58,254 bases of DNA. Source: Sulfurovum sp. (GTDB taxonomy: Bacteria; Campylobacterota; Campylobacteria; Campylobacterales; Sulfurovaceae). Location: the NCBI GenBank assembly GCA_030949725.1, contig JAUZSE010000010.1:1-58254 (forward strand). The letters run 5' to 3'. The notes beneath the pieces are model-generated. The model ran no database searches and was not told the origin of the DNA. It saw nothing but the letters and a program-made list of their open reading frames with translations. Both the position numbers and the translations under genes were made by a program. Of the stretch, positions 1 through 9,394 are shown one piece after another (within the stretch, counting starts at the first letter, position 1; each line of letters begins with the position of its first letter).

Positions 1-2
1 AA

Positions 3-725
3 AGTTTTGTGAACCTTGATAAGAAAATAACTATATTGGATGATGGCAGGCATAAATTTGATGCCCAAAATATCTATGCCTATCTTCTTAGCTTTGGACT
101 TACTTCCAATAATATTGTTATTTCTAATACATTTTCTTTGGATACGACACATGTTTTTTGTTTTCAAAATAAATTATCAGATAAGCTCATGGCAGAAATA
201 GAAGAGAAGCAAATACAACTTCTCATTATCGAAGACTCTATACTTTCATTGTCCAAAGATAAACGCTATAAAGATAAAAAAATCATGACACTCAATACCT
301 ATTATGCAAATGCTATACATGATTTTACTTATTCTAAACCTAGACAAAAAATACTTATTGCAGATGATAATAAATTAAACATTATGCTTTTAAAGGCTAT
401 ATTAGAAGTGGAATATGTGACGATAGAAAGTGTCGTAGATGGGAAGTTAGCCCTAGAAAAACTTCATACAGCACAAAAAGATAATACACCTTTTGATATT
501 GTATATATAGACCAACAGATGCCCTATCTATTGGGGAGTGAAGTTATTAAAAAATATAAAGAATCAGAAAAAGACTATAATCACCCACCTATATATAGTA
601 TTTCAATTACAGGTGACCCTGATATCAAAGAAGAAGACAAATCACTGTTTGATATACATCTGCCTAAGCCATTTAAAAAGCAAAGTGTTAGAGATTCTAT
701 CCCACAAAGAAATGTTTCCCCTTGA
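3..725 (+). CDS. Hybrid sensor kinase/response regulator, C-terminal part (partial at window edge)
   Basis: The reading frame is open to the left edge, so the N-terminus (presumably sensor and kinase domains) is outside the window; a GTG at position 9 is only an internal candidate start. The first ~105 residues look like a degenerate receiver-type domain. A complete receiver domain follows after 'KPRQKILIADDNK' with the acidic pair DD, the phospho-acceptor Asp in 'DIVYIDQQMP' and the conserved Lys in 'LPKPFKK'. There is no DNA-binding output domain after it, which fits a hybrid histidine kinase rather than a transcription factor. Input signal cannot be told. Confidence 0.7.
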   Translation, partial: SFVNLDKKITILDDGRHKFDAQNIYAYLLSFGLTSNNIVISNTFSLDTTHVFCFQNKLSDKLMAEIEEKQIQLLIIEDSILSLSKDKRYKDKKIMTLNTYYANAIHDFTYSKPRQKILIADDNKLNIMLLKAILEVEYVTIESVVDGKLALEKLHTAQKDNTPFDIVYIDQQMPYLLGSEVIKKYKESEKDYNHPPIYSISITGDPDIKEEDKSLFDIHLPKPFKKQSVRDSIPQRNVSP

Positions 726-781
726 CATAAAAGTATTATTACTATATAAGTAATTAATATTAATATCTTAAAGGAAAACAA

Positions 782-1465
782 ATGATTAAAATCATATTCT
801 CTCTCTTACTCTTATTTACTTTACTCTTAGCGGATGCTATACCCTTTGGACAAAAAGGGGTTTCAATAACGATGAAAGACAAGCAAGGAAAACCTTACGA
901 GATGATTGTTAAAAGAGTCATACCTAAAGAGTGTAAAGAAATCCCAATTAGCAATGATATATTTTGGACAGGTAACTTTGCACACAAGTCTGTACCTGAA
1001 ACATGTAAGTCTACTTATGTACATACTAAAGGTAGGTTGTTACCTATGATATTGGATGAAGATTTGGAAACTTACGGAGAGCTTGAGATACTCTTTACCC
1101 TCAAAGAGATGAAAACCAATCCCAGTTTAGTCCTTGTAGATAGCCGTAAAAAAGACTGGTTTCAATATCGTACTATACCAGGGGCTATCAATATGCCTTT
1201 TCATTATTTTAAAGATAATGTGGAAAATGAATTTGAATTTGAGTTTGCATTAAAATATTTGGGTGCAGTAAAAGATAAAGATGATGACTATAATTTTGAT
1301 AATGTAAAAACAATGGTTATTTTTTGTAATGGTCCCTGGTGTAGTCAATCACCAGATATGATATTTGCACTGTTACGGGTAGGCTATCCTAGTGAAAAGC
1401 TAAAGTGGTACCGTGGAGGTATGCAAGACTGGCTCAGTGCAGGTATGACTTCTACACGTCCTTAG
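782..1465 (+). CDS. Exported rhodanese-like domain protein
   Basis: 227 residues. An N-terminal hydrophobic stretch (about residues 3-18, ending near 'LLADA') looks like a signal peptide, so the protein should act in the periplasm. The last ~120 residues are a rhodanese domain: 'LVLVDSRKKDWFQYRTIPGA', then the active-site loop 'CNGPWCSQS' with the candidate persulfide-carrying Cys, and the closing 'YRGGMQDWLSAG' element. The family moves sulfane sulfur or acts as a redox/persulfide carrier; the substrate here is unknown. An 'aaaggaa' ribosome binding site precedes the ATG. Its stop overlaps the stop of the convergent tiny gene at 1462-1611. Confidence 0.8.
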   Translation: MIKIIFSLLLLFTLLLADAIPFGQKGVSITMKDKQGKPYEMIVKRVIPKECKEIPISNDIFWTGNFAHKSVPETCKSTYVHTKGRLLPMILDEDLETYGELEILFTLKEMKTNPSLVLVDSRKKDWFQYRTIPGAINMPFHYFKDNVENEFEFEFALKYLGAVKDKDDDYNFDNVKTMVIFCNGPWCSQSPDMIFALLRVGYPSEKLKWYRGGMQDWLSAGMTSTRP

Positions 1466-1611
1466 ATGAAGAACATGGCTACAAGTAGCAATGGAAAGGG
1501 TAACATTGCCAAGGCATAGATAGTTTTTTGTGTCTTGATCGCTTTGTAAATACCCCAGAAAAATAGAGCTACACCAAAGACGAAAAGTGCCAATATAAGT
1601 GCATTTGACAC
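1462..1611 (-). CDS. Small two-helix membrane protein (49 aa)
   Basis: A short gene read by hand. It starts with GTG at 1611-1609 behind a very strong Shine-Dalgarno (GGAGGAAT) and encodes about 49 residues: a hydrophobic helix ('ALILALFVFGVALFFWGIY'), a short basic turn ('KAIKTQKT') and a second hydrophobic helix. The GTG sits one base after the TAG of the upstream gene at 1613-1823, so the two are probably co-translated. No family recognised. The perfect ribosome site and coherent two-helix composition support a real gene. Confidence 0.6.
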   Translation of the reverse strand: MSNALILALFVFGVALFFWGIYKAIKTQKTIYALAMLPFPLLLVAMFFI

Positions 1612-1612
1612 C

Positions 1613-1823
1613 CTATTCCTCCAAGGCTTCACGACCTAGTTTATCTACCATCTTGATACTGTCTAAGGCATTGGTAAGAATCTTTTTTGTCGATGTTAAG
1701 GGCTTCATATGTAAAGTTTGTCTGTTTTCTATCGAGACTTTCATCCATGAGTACAGACATGACTTCTTTTTCTAGTTCTTTGTTAATCTCATTGAGTTTT
1801 TGTTCTATAAATTCTATATTCAT
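1613..1823 (-). CDS. Small helical protein, frameshifted
   Basis: The frame from the ATG at 1823 runs as a charged helical protein ('MNIEFIEQKLNEINKELEKE') to 'EALNIDKK' and then becomes unconvincing. Skipping one A in the run at 1683-1688 continues it as 'ILTNALDSIKMVDKLGREAL' and ends at the TAG at 1615-1613, one base before the GTG of the next gene. The restored product is about 69 residues, a short amphipathic or coiled-coil protein of unknown function. The run contains the bases of an A AAA AAG heptamer but not in the frame used for -1 slippage, and a +1 shift would be needed, so an indel (real or sequencing) is more likely than programmed frameshifting. Confidence 0.55.
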
Positions 1824-1836
1824 ATTATTTCATATC

Positions 1837-2370
1837 CTATTTTGCTTTGGGTCTAAAGATTTTAATGACTGCTTCATCTGCTTCCATAAAATGACCACCA
1901 ATAAGGTCAATACAATACGGAACTGCTGGGAAAACGGCATCCAAACATTCTCTTATAGACTTAGGTTTACCTGGTAGATTGATCACCAGTGATCCATTAC
2001 AGATGCCTGCTGTCTGGCGTGATAAAATGGCAGTAGGCACATACTGAAGACTCACTGCCCTCATCTGCTCTCCAAAACCAGGCAATAGCTTTTGACAAAC
2101 GTTTTGCGTCGCTTCAGTAGTCACATCTCGCATGGAGGGTCCTGTGCCTCCAGTCGTCACGATAAGGTCACAATTTAACTCATTTGAAAGTTCGATAAGT
2201 GTTGCTTCAATAAGGTCTTGCTCATCAGGTATACATCTGTATTCATACTCACATTCATTGAGCAAATATTCTTTCATCGTGTCCATAATGGCTACTCCAG
2301 AAATATCTTCATAAATACCTTTTGATGCTCTGTCACTCGCAGTGATAACACCGATTTTAATTTTGTCCAT
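1837..2370 (-). CDS. mogA: Molybdopterin adenylyltransferase
   Basis: 177 residues, the usual MogA length. It activates molybdopterin by adenylation before molybdate insertion in molybdenum cofactor synthesis, in the cytoplasm. Visible signatures are 'GVITASDRASKGIYEDISG' at the N-terminus, the 'TTGGTGPSMRDVTTEA' nucleotide/pterin-binding segment in the middle and 'NLPGKPKSI' near residue 135. MoaB is the alternative within the same fold; the length and the RASKG/ EDISG pattern favour MogA. It lies 26 bp after the SDR gene on the same strand. Confidence 0.85.
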   Translation of the reverse strand: MDKIKIGVITASDRASKGIYEDISGVAIMDTMKEYLLNECEYEYRCIPDEQDLIEATLIELSNELNCDLIVTTGGTGPSMRDVTTEATQNVCQKLLPGFGEQMRAVSLQYVPTAILSRQTAGICNGSLVINLPGKPKSIRECLDAVFPAVPYCIDLIGGHFMEADEAVIKIFRPKAK

Positions 2371-2396
2371 TTTTAATAATTCCTCATAGTATAGAT

Positions 2397-3212
2397 TTAA
2401 GATAATTTAATCAGTATTTTATCCAAAAGTGTAGTACTTAATACTCTTTTTAAATAACCCAATAAATAAGTAGCCGTAGTAATATAATAACGAGGATTTG
2501 GGTTCTCAGCCAAAATGATTTTATGCACCACCGAAGCTACCGCAGTGGCTTCCTCATTAAAGGGAACTTTTTTATGATTACCTTCTATATTTTTCTTGTA
2601 TATATCTTTAAACACTGAATGTTCTATGTCTACATTTTCTTGCAGTTTTAGCATGGCTGTTTGTCTAAAATGACTTGTAATAGGTCCAGTATTGAGGAGT
2701 ACAGGATGGATATTTGTCCCTTTGAGTTCTAATCTTAGCGTATCAGTAAGACCTTCTATCGCATATTTGCTGGCATTATAAGATCCTCTTCCAAAAAGTG
2801 AGATAAGCCCAAGTACAGAAGAATGTTGGATGATTTTTCCTTGCCCTTGTTTACGCATCACCGGGATAATCTGTCTTGTACACTCATGCAGACCAAAAAC
2901 ATTGGTTTCAAACTGTTTACGTAAAGTCTCTGTAGTAATGTCTTCTAATGCACCAAGCTGTCCATAGCCTGCATTATTAAACCACACATCTATATGTCCT
3001 TCAAGTGCTAACACTTTTTCTATAACTGCTGCTATCATTTCAGGCTTAGTCACATCAAGTTGCATAGCATGTTCAAACCCTAAGGCTTTTAACATCTCAA
3101 CATCTTTACTCTCACGCGCTGTGGGGTAGACGGTTACAAATTTATCTTGTAAATACTTCGCTGTTTCCAGACCAATCCCTGTTGAACATCCTGTGATGAT
3201 AATATTTGTCAT
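2397..3212 (-). CDS. Short-chain dehydrogenase/reductase (SDR)
   Basis: 271 residues with the classical SDR layout: cofactor loop 'GCSTGIG' at residues 8-14, 'NNAG' after the fourth strand, the catalytic Ser in 'HSSVLG' and the YxxxK pair in 'YNASKYA'. It is an NAD(P)-dependent oxidoreductase of unknown substrate. It follows bioV by 15 bp on the same strand, which raises but does not prove a link to pimelate or fatty-acid chemistry. The C-terminal ~40 residues are hydrophobic and basic and could associate with the membrane. Confidence 0.8.
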   Translation of the reverse strand: MTNIIITGCSTGIGLETAKYLQDKFVTVYPTARESKDVEMLKALGFEHAMQLDVTKPEMIAAVIEKVLALEGHIDVWFNNAGYGQLGALEDITTETLRKQFETNVFGLHECTRQIIPVMRKQGQGKIIQHSSVLGLISLFGRGSYNASKYAIEGLTDTLRLELKGTNIHPVLLNTGPITSHFRQTAMLKLQENVDIEHSVFKDIYKKNIEGNHKKVPFNEEATAVASVVHKIILAENPNPRYYITTATYLLGYLKRVLSTTLLDKILIKLS

Positions 3213-3227
3213 GATTTACTCCTATCT

Positions 3228-3737
3228 TTATTTTAATAAATGTCCAGTGTTTTTTAGTAAATACGTTGTTGCCAAAGGTACAAAGAAATCATAAGTCGCT
3301 TTTGCATCTATAATTTTATCTTCAGACCCCAAAAAAACTTCAATAGTTGTACCTCTATCTTGGATTTCTTTTATTTTCTCTTTCTCCCATACGTAGGTTA
3401 AAAGTGATTCTAATTCTTCTTTAAGCCCCACTTTTAAATAGCTAGAGAGATCAATATCTGAAGGAGTGCTCACATTAGAGATAAACTGTTCTACATACGC
3501 TTTCTCTCCTGCTTTAAAATACCGTAACTGTGTACGAATAAAACTTTGTTTTTGTGTTTGAAAAAAGGCGGGAGAAAGTAAGATAAGTCTATCTATACGT
3601 TTTGTAGATTCATAGGTATATTCTAGTGCCTGCTGAGCACCAAAACTAAATCCTGCAACACAATAATCACTATTAAGTAGATAGGGGCTAAAAAGTTTTT
3701 CTTCATTTTCTAAAGAAAAACCATGGAAATATTTCAT
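3228..3737 (-). CDS. bioV: Pimeloyl-ACP methyl ester esterase, BioV type
   Basis: 169 residues, matching the short alpha/beta-hydrolase BioV known from Helicobacter, which frees pimeloyl-ACP from its methyl ester to close the first stage of biotin synthesis. The nucleophile elbow is 'GFSFGAQQA' (Ser near residue 32), the acid is probably in 'GSEDKIID', and the catalytic His is in the final 'NTGHLLK'. It starts one base after the stop of the FtsH-like gene, so it is co-transcribed with it. Identification is by motif, size and recalled family distribution. Confidence 0.75.
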   Translation of the reverse strand: MKYFHGFSLENEEKLFSPYLLNSDYCVAGFSFGAQQALEYTYESTKRIDRLILLSPAFFQTQKQSFIRTQLRYFKAGEKAYVEQFISNVSTPSDIDLSSYLKVGLKEELESLLTYVWEKEKIKEIQDRGTTIEVFLGSEDKIIDAKATYDFFVPLATTYLLKNTGHLLK

Positions 3738-3738
3738 T

Positions 3739-5415
3739 TTAAAATATCTTCCGTAAAATTTCTCTACACTCTTCAGATGTTATATTTTCATGGGTCAATA
3801 GATGTTCAGATATTTCTTTATGTGCCTTGTCAAGTGTTTTGAGTAATGTACTCACTTCGGAAACAGATTTTTGTAAAAGTTCGTCTTCCTGTTTTGGAGT
3901 TACGATAAAGTTATCATTCATCATATAGTCATGCACGACTTTTCTAATCACTTCTTTTGCTTGTGCTATGTCAGAAGCCCCATTCGTAAATTGCTCACCG
4001 TAGTGTATTTTGGTAGCAAGACTACCCGCGAGATACATTTTAATACGTGAGAGAAGTTGATTTCTTGAAAGAATTTCATGTTCTTGTGTAAGTAGTTGGG
4101 TATTGACTATGCCAATTTTATCAAACGCTATATCCACCCACGTAGCTATCACTGCCTTTGCTCCCTGATAGATTGCCTGCATCTCTCGTTCTTCTTCCGT
4201 AAAAGAAAGAATCTTCCGTTTTCCAAGCAATACTTTTTCTTTCACTGCTTCAAAATCAGAGGTCTCAACGATTGTTCTGCCTGCTCTCATGGCGTAGATC
4301 GCTGCTTCATTGGTCAGAGTATCTAGTGCTGCAGAATTAAATCCTACCGTCAAGAGTGCAATTTTATCAATATTCACATTGTTTGGTTTCTTTGTGAGAT
4401 AGAGTACAAGTGTTTCACGCCTGTCTTCTAAGTCAGGAAGAGAAATATGTATACGTCTGTCAAAACGCCCTGCTCTAAGTAGGGCTTCATCAAGCATTTC
4501 TACCTTATTTGTCGCAGCTATCACAATGACACCAGAACTATCTTCAAATCCATCCATCTCTGTTAGAAGCTGATTAAGAGTAGCTTCCCTCTCATCGTTT
4601 CTCGAACCACCACGGCTTTTACCTACAGCATCTATCTCATCTATGAAGATGATACTAGGAGCCATCTGTTTGGCTTTTTTGAAAAGCTCTGAGACTCTTT
4701 TGACCCCCATACCCACATAAATATGTACAAAAGAAGCACCACTTTGGTAAAAGAAAGGTACATTTGCTTCTCCTGCAACAGCTTTAGCTATGAGTGTTTT
4801 TCCTACACCCGGAGGACCGATAAGTAAAACCCCTTTAGGTAAACGTATGTCAAAGTCACGATATTTTTGTGGTTCTTTCAGAAAATCAATAATCTCTTCA
4901 AGCTCTTCTTTCACATCTTTAATACCTGCAACATCTTCAAATGTAACCGTAGAAGTCAATGCCTGAATAGACTCATTTCGAGGTTCATCGCTTGATTTAT
5001 TTGCAGATTTTATGTGTTTAAGTTGTTCTAGTCTATTTTGTTTCATAAATCGGAATAAAAGCATGAACCCTGCTAAGAGTATAAGTAAAAAACTTATATC
5101 ATACACATAACTGTTCTCTTCATGTACCTCTACAGGATATTTTGTAAAAAATGCTGTTTTATTGATAGCATCTTTATAGATTTTGTAGTTTTCATCACTG
5201 GTTATAAGACGTATATAAGAACCATCTATAATCACTTTTTGTATTTTATCTTTAGTATAAAGGGCATTGGCTTCTTCATGTGTAATGAGTGTATCTGTAT
5301 CTCTGAGTGTTCCAAAAACAAGTAGCACTAACAACACTATGAGTAAACCTACAATGACCTTTATATTTTTAGCATGCACCACAGGGAACTTAAATTCGCC
5401 CTTTGTTTCCTTCAT
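3739..5415 (-). CDS. FtsH-like AAA+ ATPase lacking the protease zinc site
   Basis: 558 residues. Two membrane segments (about 20-40 and 105-123) flank a short periplasmic region as in FtsH. The AAA domain is intact: Walker A 'GPPGVGKT', Walker B '[17 protein letters not shown]' and the second-region-of-homology '[10 protein letters not shown]'. Where FtsH carries the HEAGH zinc/catalytic motif this protein has '[10 protein letters not shown]': both His and the Glu are replaced by Tyr, Lys and Gln. The third-ligand region '[10 protein letters not shown]' keeps its Asp. It should therefore unfold or remodel membrane proteins without cutting them. Its start lies inside the end of mtaB (26 bp overlap). 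Confidence 0.85.
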   Translation of the reverse strand: MKETKGEFKFPVVHAKNIKVIVGLLIVLLVLLVFGTLRDTDTLITHEEANALYTKDKIQKVIIDGSYIRLITSDENYKIYKDAINKTAFFTKYPVEVHEENSYVYDISFLLILLAGFMLLFRFMKQNRLEQLKHIKSANKSSDEPRNESIQALTSTVTFEDVAGIKDVKEELEEIIDFLKEPQKYRDFDIRLPKGVLLIGPPGVGKTLIAKAVAGEANVPFFYQSGASFVHIYVGMGVKRVSELFKKAKQMAPSIIFIDEIDAVGKSRGGSRNDEREATLNQLLTEMDGFEDSSGVIVIAATNKVEMLDEALLRAGRFDRRIHISLPDLEDRRETLVLYLTKKPNNVNIDKIALLTVGFNSAALDTLTNEAAIYAMRAGRTIVETSDFEAVKEKVLLGKRKILSFTEEEREMQAIYQGAKAVIATWVDIAFDKIGIVNTQLLTQEHEILSRNQLLSRIKMYLAGSLATKIHYGEQFTNGASDIAQAKEVIRKVVHDYMMNDNFIVTPKQEDELLQKSVSEVSTLLKTLDKAHKEISEHLLTHENITSEECREILRKIF

Positions 5416-6637
5416 GGGTCACCTCCACATCATTTAAAAACACCCAGTTTGAACTCAAGTCTTCATCGCTCGGAACAGACACTTTGTTGAAATATTGGTC
5501 AAAACCATGGTACACACCATTTTTTCCATTTTCAAGTAATACTTCAAGATTGTCTGTGTGCTCACGCCTAAAAGCAAAGTTTTTGGCTTTAATGATAGCA
5601 GTCAATTCACGGTGACGATCTTTGGCTATATTCCCTCTTATTTCTGGTTTCATGCTAGCAGATGCAGTATTGTCGCGTTTAGAGTATGAAAATGCGTGTA
5701 CATGGGTGAGTGGCAATTCTTTGACCCTTTGCATAGCCCCATTCCAGACCTCTTCATCTTCACCAGGATGCCCTACAATATAATCTGTGCCTAAAGCATA
5801 GCCTCTTGAGGCAATTTTGTGAAGCAGTGTATAGTCTGTTTTATACTCATTACGTCTGTTCATAAGCTTAAGCATCTTATCACTTGTATGCTGTAAAGCA
5901 ATATGCATATGTCGTGCCATCCAAGGCTCATCTAGTAATTCCATGAACTCATCATCTATCTGTATAGGTTCAAGACTTCCTATGCGTATACGCCGTACAC
6001 CACGTATCATAGACATTTTTTTAAGTAGTTTTGCCATAGAAGTATTGTGATCCTGACCATAAGACCCTACATTTGTTCCTGTGAGTATAAATTCACCAAA
6101 TCCATTGGAAGCGAGTTTCGTAATCTGTTCTAAGATAACTTCTTCTTTGTGCGACCGTGCATCCCCACGTACAGCAGGGATGATACAATAAGAACATCTA
6201 AAGTCACATCCCTCTTGTATCTTGATGAAGGCTCTGCTTTTCCCTACAAACTCTTCAACAATGGTTGAGTCTATATGTTCAAGGTCACCTATCTGGTAAA
6301 AAGGTTTTTCATTTTTGAGTACAGCATTTATGTTCTCTTTTTCAGAATGTCCTATGACCCCAAAGACTTTTTTGTCTTCAAATAGACTCTCACCTTTTGA
6401 GTGTGAACCGCAACCAGCAAGGACGACTTTAGCCTCTGGATTCTTTCGTTTCATCGATGAAATGTAATTACGTACAGAAGAGTCTGCACCATTGGTTACA
6501 GTACATGAATTTACCACTATAAAATCTGAGTCAAGTTCATCATCTGTTATTTGATAGTCTTTAAGTTTGGACATCATCACTTGGGTATCAAATTGATTGG
6601 TACGACAACCAAAGGTTTTAAAATAGACTTTTTGCAT
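5390..6637 (-). CDS. mtaB: tRNA (t6A37) methylthiotransferase MtaB
   Basis: 415 residues, a radical-SAM methylthiotransferase that converts t6A37 to ms2t6A37 in ANN-decoding tRNAs. The N-terminal UPF0004 domain shows its three cluster cysteines ('FGCRTNQ', 'NSCTVT', 'LAGCGS'); the radical-SAM motif CxxxCxxC is 'CDFRCSYC' near residue 145; 'EPIQI' and 'GHPGE' follow. The short C-terminus resembles MtaB rather than MiaB or RimO. Start ATG overlaps the mscS stop (TAATG) and the end overlaps the ftsH-like start, so it sits in a translationally coupled chain. Confidence 0.88.
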   Translation of the reverse strand: MQKVYFKTFGCRTNQFDTQVMMSKLKDYQITDDELDSDFIVVNSCTVTNGADSSVRNYISSMKRKNPEAKVVLAGCGSHSKGESLFEDKKVFGVIGHSEKENINAVLKNEKPFYQIGDLEHIDSTIVEEFVGKSRAFIKIQEGCDFRCSYCIIPAVRGDARSHKEEVILEQITKLASNGFGEFILTGTNVGSYGQDHNTSMAKLLKKMSMIRGVRRIRIGSLEPIQIDDEFMELLDEPWMARHMHIALQHTSDKMLKLMNRRNEYKTDYTLLHKIASRGYALGTDYIVGHPGEDEEVWNGAMQRVKELPLTHVHAFSYSKRDNTASASMKPEIRGNIAKDRHRELTAIIKAKNFAFRREHTDNLEVLLENGKNGVYHGFDQYFNKVSVPSDEDLSSNWVFLNDVEVTHEGNKGRI

Positions 6638-8271
6638 TAAAGTTCTTTACTTGGAAGTATTTCATCGGGCATTATCTGAGTTCCTTGTGTATTTTTATCT
6701 ATAAAAATAGATTGTGATGGGTAAGCTATTTGTATATTCTTTTCTGCTTGAATACGTGTAATAATCTCTATAGATATGGTACTTCTAAGTGTCATAGTTG
6801 CAAAAGAATTTGTAAGGTACCATGCAGATATCTTTAAACCATAAGATTCAATGTGTGCAAAGATACGTGGTTCTACATTTGTATTTCTCATACCGTACTT
6901 ACTTCTGAGTTTATTGAGTTGTTTTCTTGTGATTTCTGTATACCCTTTTGAGTACTTTTTAGTAATCTCTTTGGCAATTTGCGTTGCTTTTTGGGCATCA
7001 GAATCAAAAGTGATTATAAAGTCTATACCATCCCATACTGTCTTAAGTCCAGCATGAGAATAGTTTGATATCATATCTGTAAATATGAAGTTATTTGGGA
7101 TGAAAACCATACGCCCTGCTCTTCTATTTACCATATAAGAAGTTAATGTGATATCTTCATGCATGGTCATACGCAACATTGAGATGTCTACTATATCTCC
7201 TACATACTCTACCCCATCACGTACAAATTTTACCCTATCACCCACATGAATAGATCCACCAAGGAGAATGGTAAGCCATCCCATAAGTGACATAAACCAG
7301 TCTTTCATGGCTATGGCTATACCAGCAGAAGCAAACCCTAAGATGGTCACCAAGTAAGAGATGTTTTCAATATATGCGAACAATAATGTAAAGATAGAAA
7401 ACACAACAAACCCTATGTTTAAAGCTTTGTTGATCATGTAGTATCTCTCATGATCAGACATATATTTATGCACTAAGTATTTTATGAGGAACAACATAAA
7501 TATAAAGAATAAAATAATCGCCCCAATGGACATAGTTCGTTCTACTTCTTTTTGAATATCACTTTTTAGATTAAATTTTATTTCATCAATTTTTTTACTA
7601 TGTACATTTCTACTTGTTTGAAATATTTCTATAATAGGTATAAATGTTTTAATTTGATCTGAAACATCTTCGTTCTCTTTAATGAAAAGTTTGTTTTTAG
7701 GGTCTAACTTTAAAATATTTCTCAAAAGTATTTGCTTTTCTTTAAACTTATCTAAGATCAAAGACAGAGATACATATCTACTGTTATACTCTTCCATATC
7801 TGATTCAATTTTTTCATAATAGGATATGGCTCCGATGACAGAAAAAGGACTTTCTATATGGGGTACTTTGTCTATAAATGGAGGTGCTAAAAATTTCTCA
7901 AAAGGATCTTTTTCATATTCTTTCAAGACTTGAAGTTTACTTGCAAGTGTCACTTGCGTTCTTTTATATTCTTCAAGTTGTTTTTCTTGTTTCTTTGTGA
8001 GTTTCCGCATCTTCTCTAAACGTTTTATCTTTGCATCTAGGGACACAGACTGTTTTTTTAGCACAATATACGTATGGTAATTACTGTAAATTTTGGACCA
8101 GATATTATTGTCTAAGATTTTTTCATCTATGCTCTTTTTCTGAAGTAGAAGTTGCTCTATCTCTTGCTGTTTTACTTTTGTCGTAGTATTTTGTTCCTGA
8201 GTAGAGACAGCAGAAAAAGATAGAGTGACAGACAATAGAGAAAAAACAATAATCAGTTTTTTAAAGTGCAT
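6637..8271 (-). CDS. MscS-family mechanosensitive channel with coiled-coil periplasmic domain
   Basis: 544 residues. A signal peptide (about 1-22) leads into a ~200-residue charged, coiled-coil periplasmic domain, then three or more hydrophobic helices (about 245-345), with the pore helix around 'GFASAGIAIAMKDWFMSLMG' and the MscS beta domain ('GGSIHVGDRVKFVRDGVEYVGDIVDIS'). The cytoplasmic vestibule follows. The family opens on membrane tension and releases solutes on osmotic downshock. It overlaps aroB by 19 bp and mtaB by 1 bp, an arrangement I recall also from Helicobacter. Confidence 0.85.
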   Translation of the reverse strand: MHFKKLIIVFSLLSVTLSFSAVSTQEQNTTTKVKQQEIEQLLLQKKSIDEKILDNNIWSKIYSNYHTYIVLKKQSVSLDAKIKRLEKMRKLTKKQEKQLEEYKRTQVTLASKLQVLKEYEKDPFEKFLAPPFIDKVPHIESPFSVIGAISYYEKIESDMEEYNSRYVSLSLILDKFKEKQILLRNILKLDPKNKLFIKENEDVSDQIKTFIPIIEIFQTSRNVHSKKIDEIKFNLKSDIQKEVERTMSIGAIILFFIFMLFLIKYLVHKYMSDHERYYMINKALNIGFVVFSIFTLLFAYIENISYLVTILGFASAGIAIAMKDWFMSLMGWLTILLGGSIHVGDRVKFVRDGVEYVGDIVDISMLRMTMHEDITLTSYMVNRRAGRMVFIPNNFIFTDMISNYSHAGLKTVWDGIDFIITFDSDAQKATQIAKEITKKYSKGYTEITRKQLNKLRSKYGMRNTNVEPRIFAHIESYGLKISAWYLTNSFATMTLRSTISIEIITRIQAEKNIQIAYPSQSIFIDKNTQGTQIMPDEILPSKEL

Positions 8272-9320
8272 GACTTCTCCTCAAAACTTGAAAGTACTTT
8301 TTTAACCACACTCTCTGCTATATCAGAAATCATTATATGTCCTCCCAATCCTTTAGGAAGAATAAACTTAATACTTCCATTGGAAGATTTTTTATCTAAA
8401 AAGAAATGTTCATAAAATGTATCCACATCTTTGATCACATACTCTGTAGGTAAAGAAAATTTTTCTAAGAGATCTTTGACCGTGTCTGCTTCTTTACTTG
8501 TAAATATTCCTAGTTCAATAGCCAAGGCATTTGCTATGATTATACCTATAGATACAGCTTCACCATGTAAGTAGGTGGTATAATTTGTTTCATTTTCAAC
8601 CACATGTCCAAAAGTATGACCGTAATTTAGTACCGCACGTATACCAGCTTCCTTTTCATCTTGATTGACAACCCATGCTTTGAGTTCTACACTCTTTTTA
8701 ATCACTTCTTTGAGTGTTTCTTCATCTCTAAAATCAGCAGATTGAAGAAACTCAAAGTACGACTTGTCAAACATCACTGCCATTTTAACTATCTCTGCTA
8801 TGCCTGCTGCAAATTCTCTAGGAGGTAAGGTCTTTAAAAATTGAGGATCTATATACACTGCTTTAGGTTGATAAAAAGCACCTATAAGATTCTTGCCATA
8901 TTTATTGTTTACACCCGTTTTGCCACCTACAGAAGCATCTACTTGAGAAAGTAGTGTGGTAGGAATTTGTATAAAGTCTAACCCTCTTTGGTATAAAGAG
9001 GCTGTAAATCCAGTCATATCCCCTATAACTCCTCCACCAAAGGCGATGAGCAGTGACTTACGGTCTAATTTATGTTCAAAACATTCATTCAGTATGTTTT
9101 CTACCGTCTCTAGTGTTTTATACCCTTCCCCATCAGGCACAGTAACAACATTGAGTTTTGTAGCCGTGATTGAAGCTAGAAGTGTTTCTAAATGGAATCC
9201 TGCTACTGTAGGATTTGTAACAATAACCACAGAGGTATCAAAAGTTAGTTGTGGTAAAGCATCAATGGTGATGTCATAAGTAATGGGCTGAGTTTGTGCT
9301 AATTTGATAGGGACAATCAT
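8253..9320 (-). CDS. aroB: 3-dehydroquinate synthase
   Basis: 355 residues, the normal AroB length. It makes 3-dehydroquinate from DAHP, step two of the shikimate pathway, using NAD and a divalent metal. Visible: the NAD loop 'GGGVIGDMTGFTASLYQRG', 'PTTLLSQVDASVGGKTGVN', the metal-binding Glu and His residues in 'AGIAEIVKMA' and 'NYGHTFGH' plus 'LHGEAV'. It heads the overlapping minus-strand chain aroB-mscS-mtaB-ftsH-like-bioV; the 74-bp gap to the TrkA-like gene may hold a promoter. Confidence 0.93.
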   Translation of the reverse strand: MIVPIKLAQTQPITYDITIDALPQLTFDTSVVIVTNPTVAGFHLETLLASITATKLNVVTVPDGEGYKTLETVENILNECFEHKLDRKSLLIAFGGGVIGDMTGFTASLYQRGLDFIQIPTTLLSQVDASVGGKTGVNNKYGKNLIGAFYQPKAVYIDPQFLKTLPPREFAAGIAEIVKMAVMFDKSYFEFLQSADFRDEETLKEVIKKSVELKAWVVNQDEKEAGIRAVLNYGHTFGHVVENETNYTTYLHGEAVSIGIIIANALAIELGIFTSKEADTVKDLLEKFSLPTEYVIKDVDTFYEHFFLDKKSSNGSIKFILPKGLGGHIMISDIAESVVKKVLSSFEEKSCTLKN

Positions 9321-9394
9321 CGAATAAAACCTTGGCGTTATAATTATATTTATTTTATCTTATTTGAGGTTAAAGTGGGTTAAGCTGATCCACT

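Noticed and set aside
1683..1688. A AAA AAG-like slippery run suggesting programmed -1 frameshifting in the small gene
   Set aside because: The heptamer is out of the frame needed for -1 slippage and the required change is +1; matches the indel pattern elsewhere.
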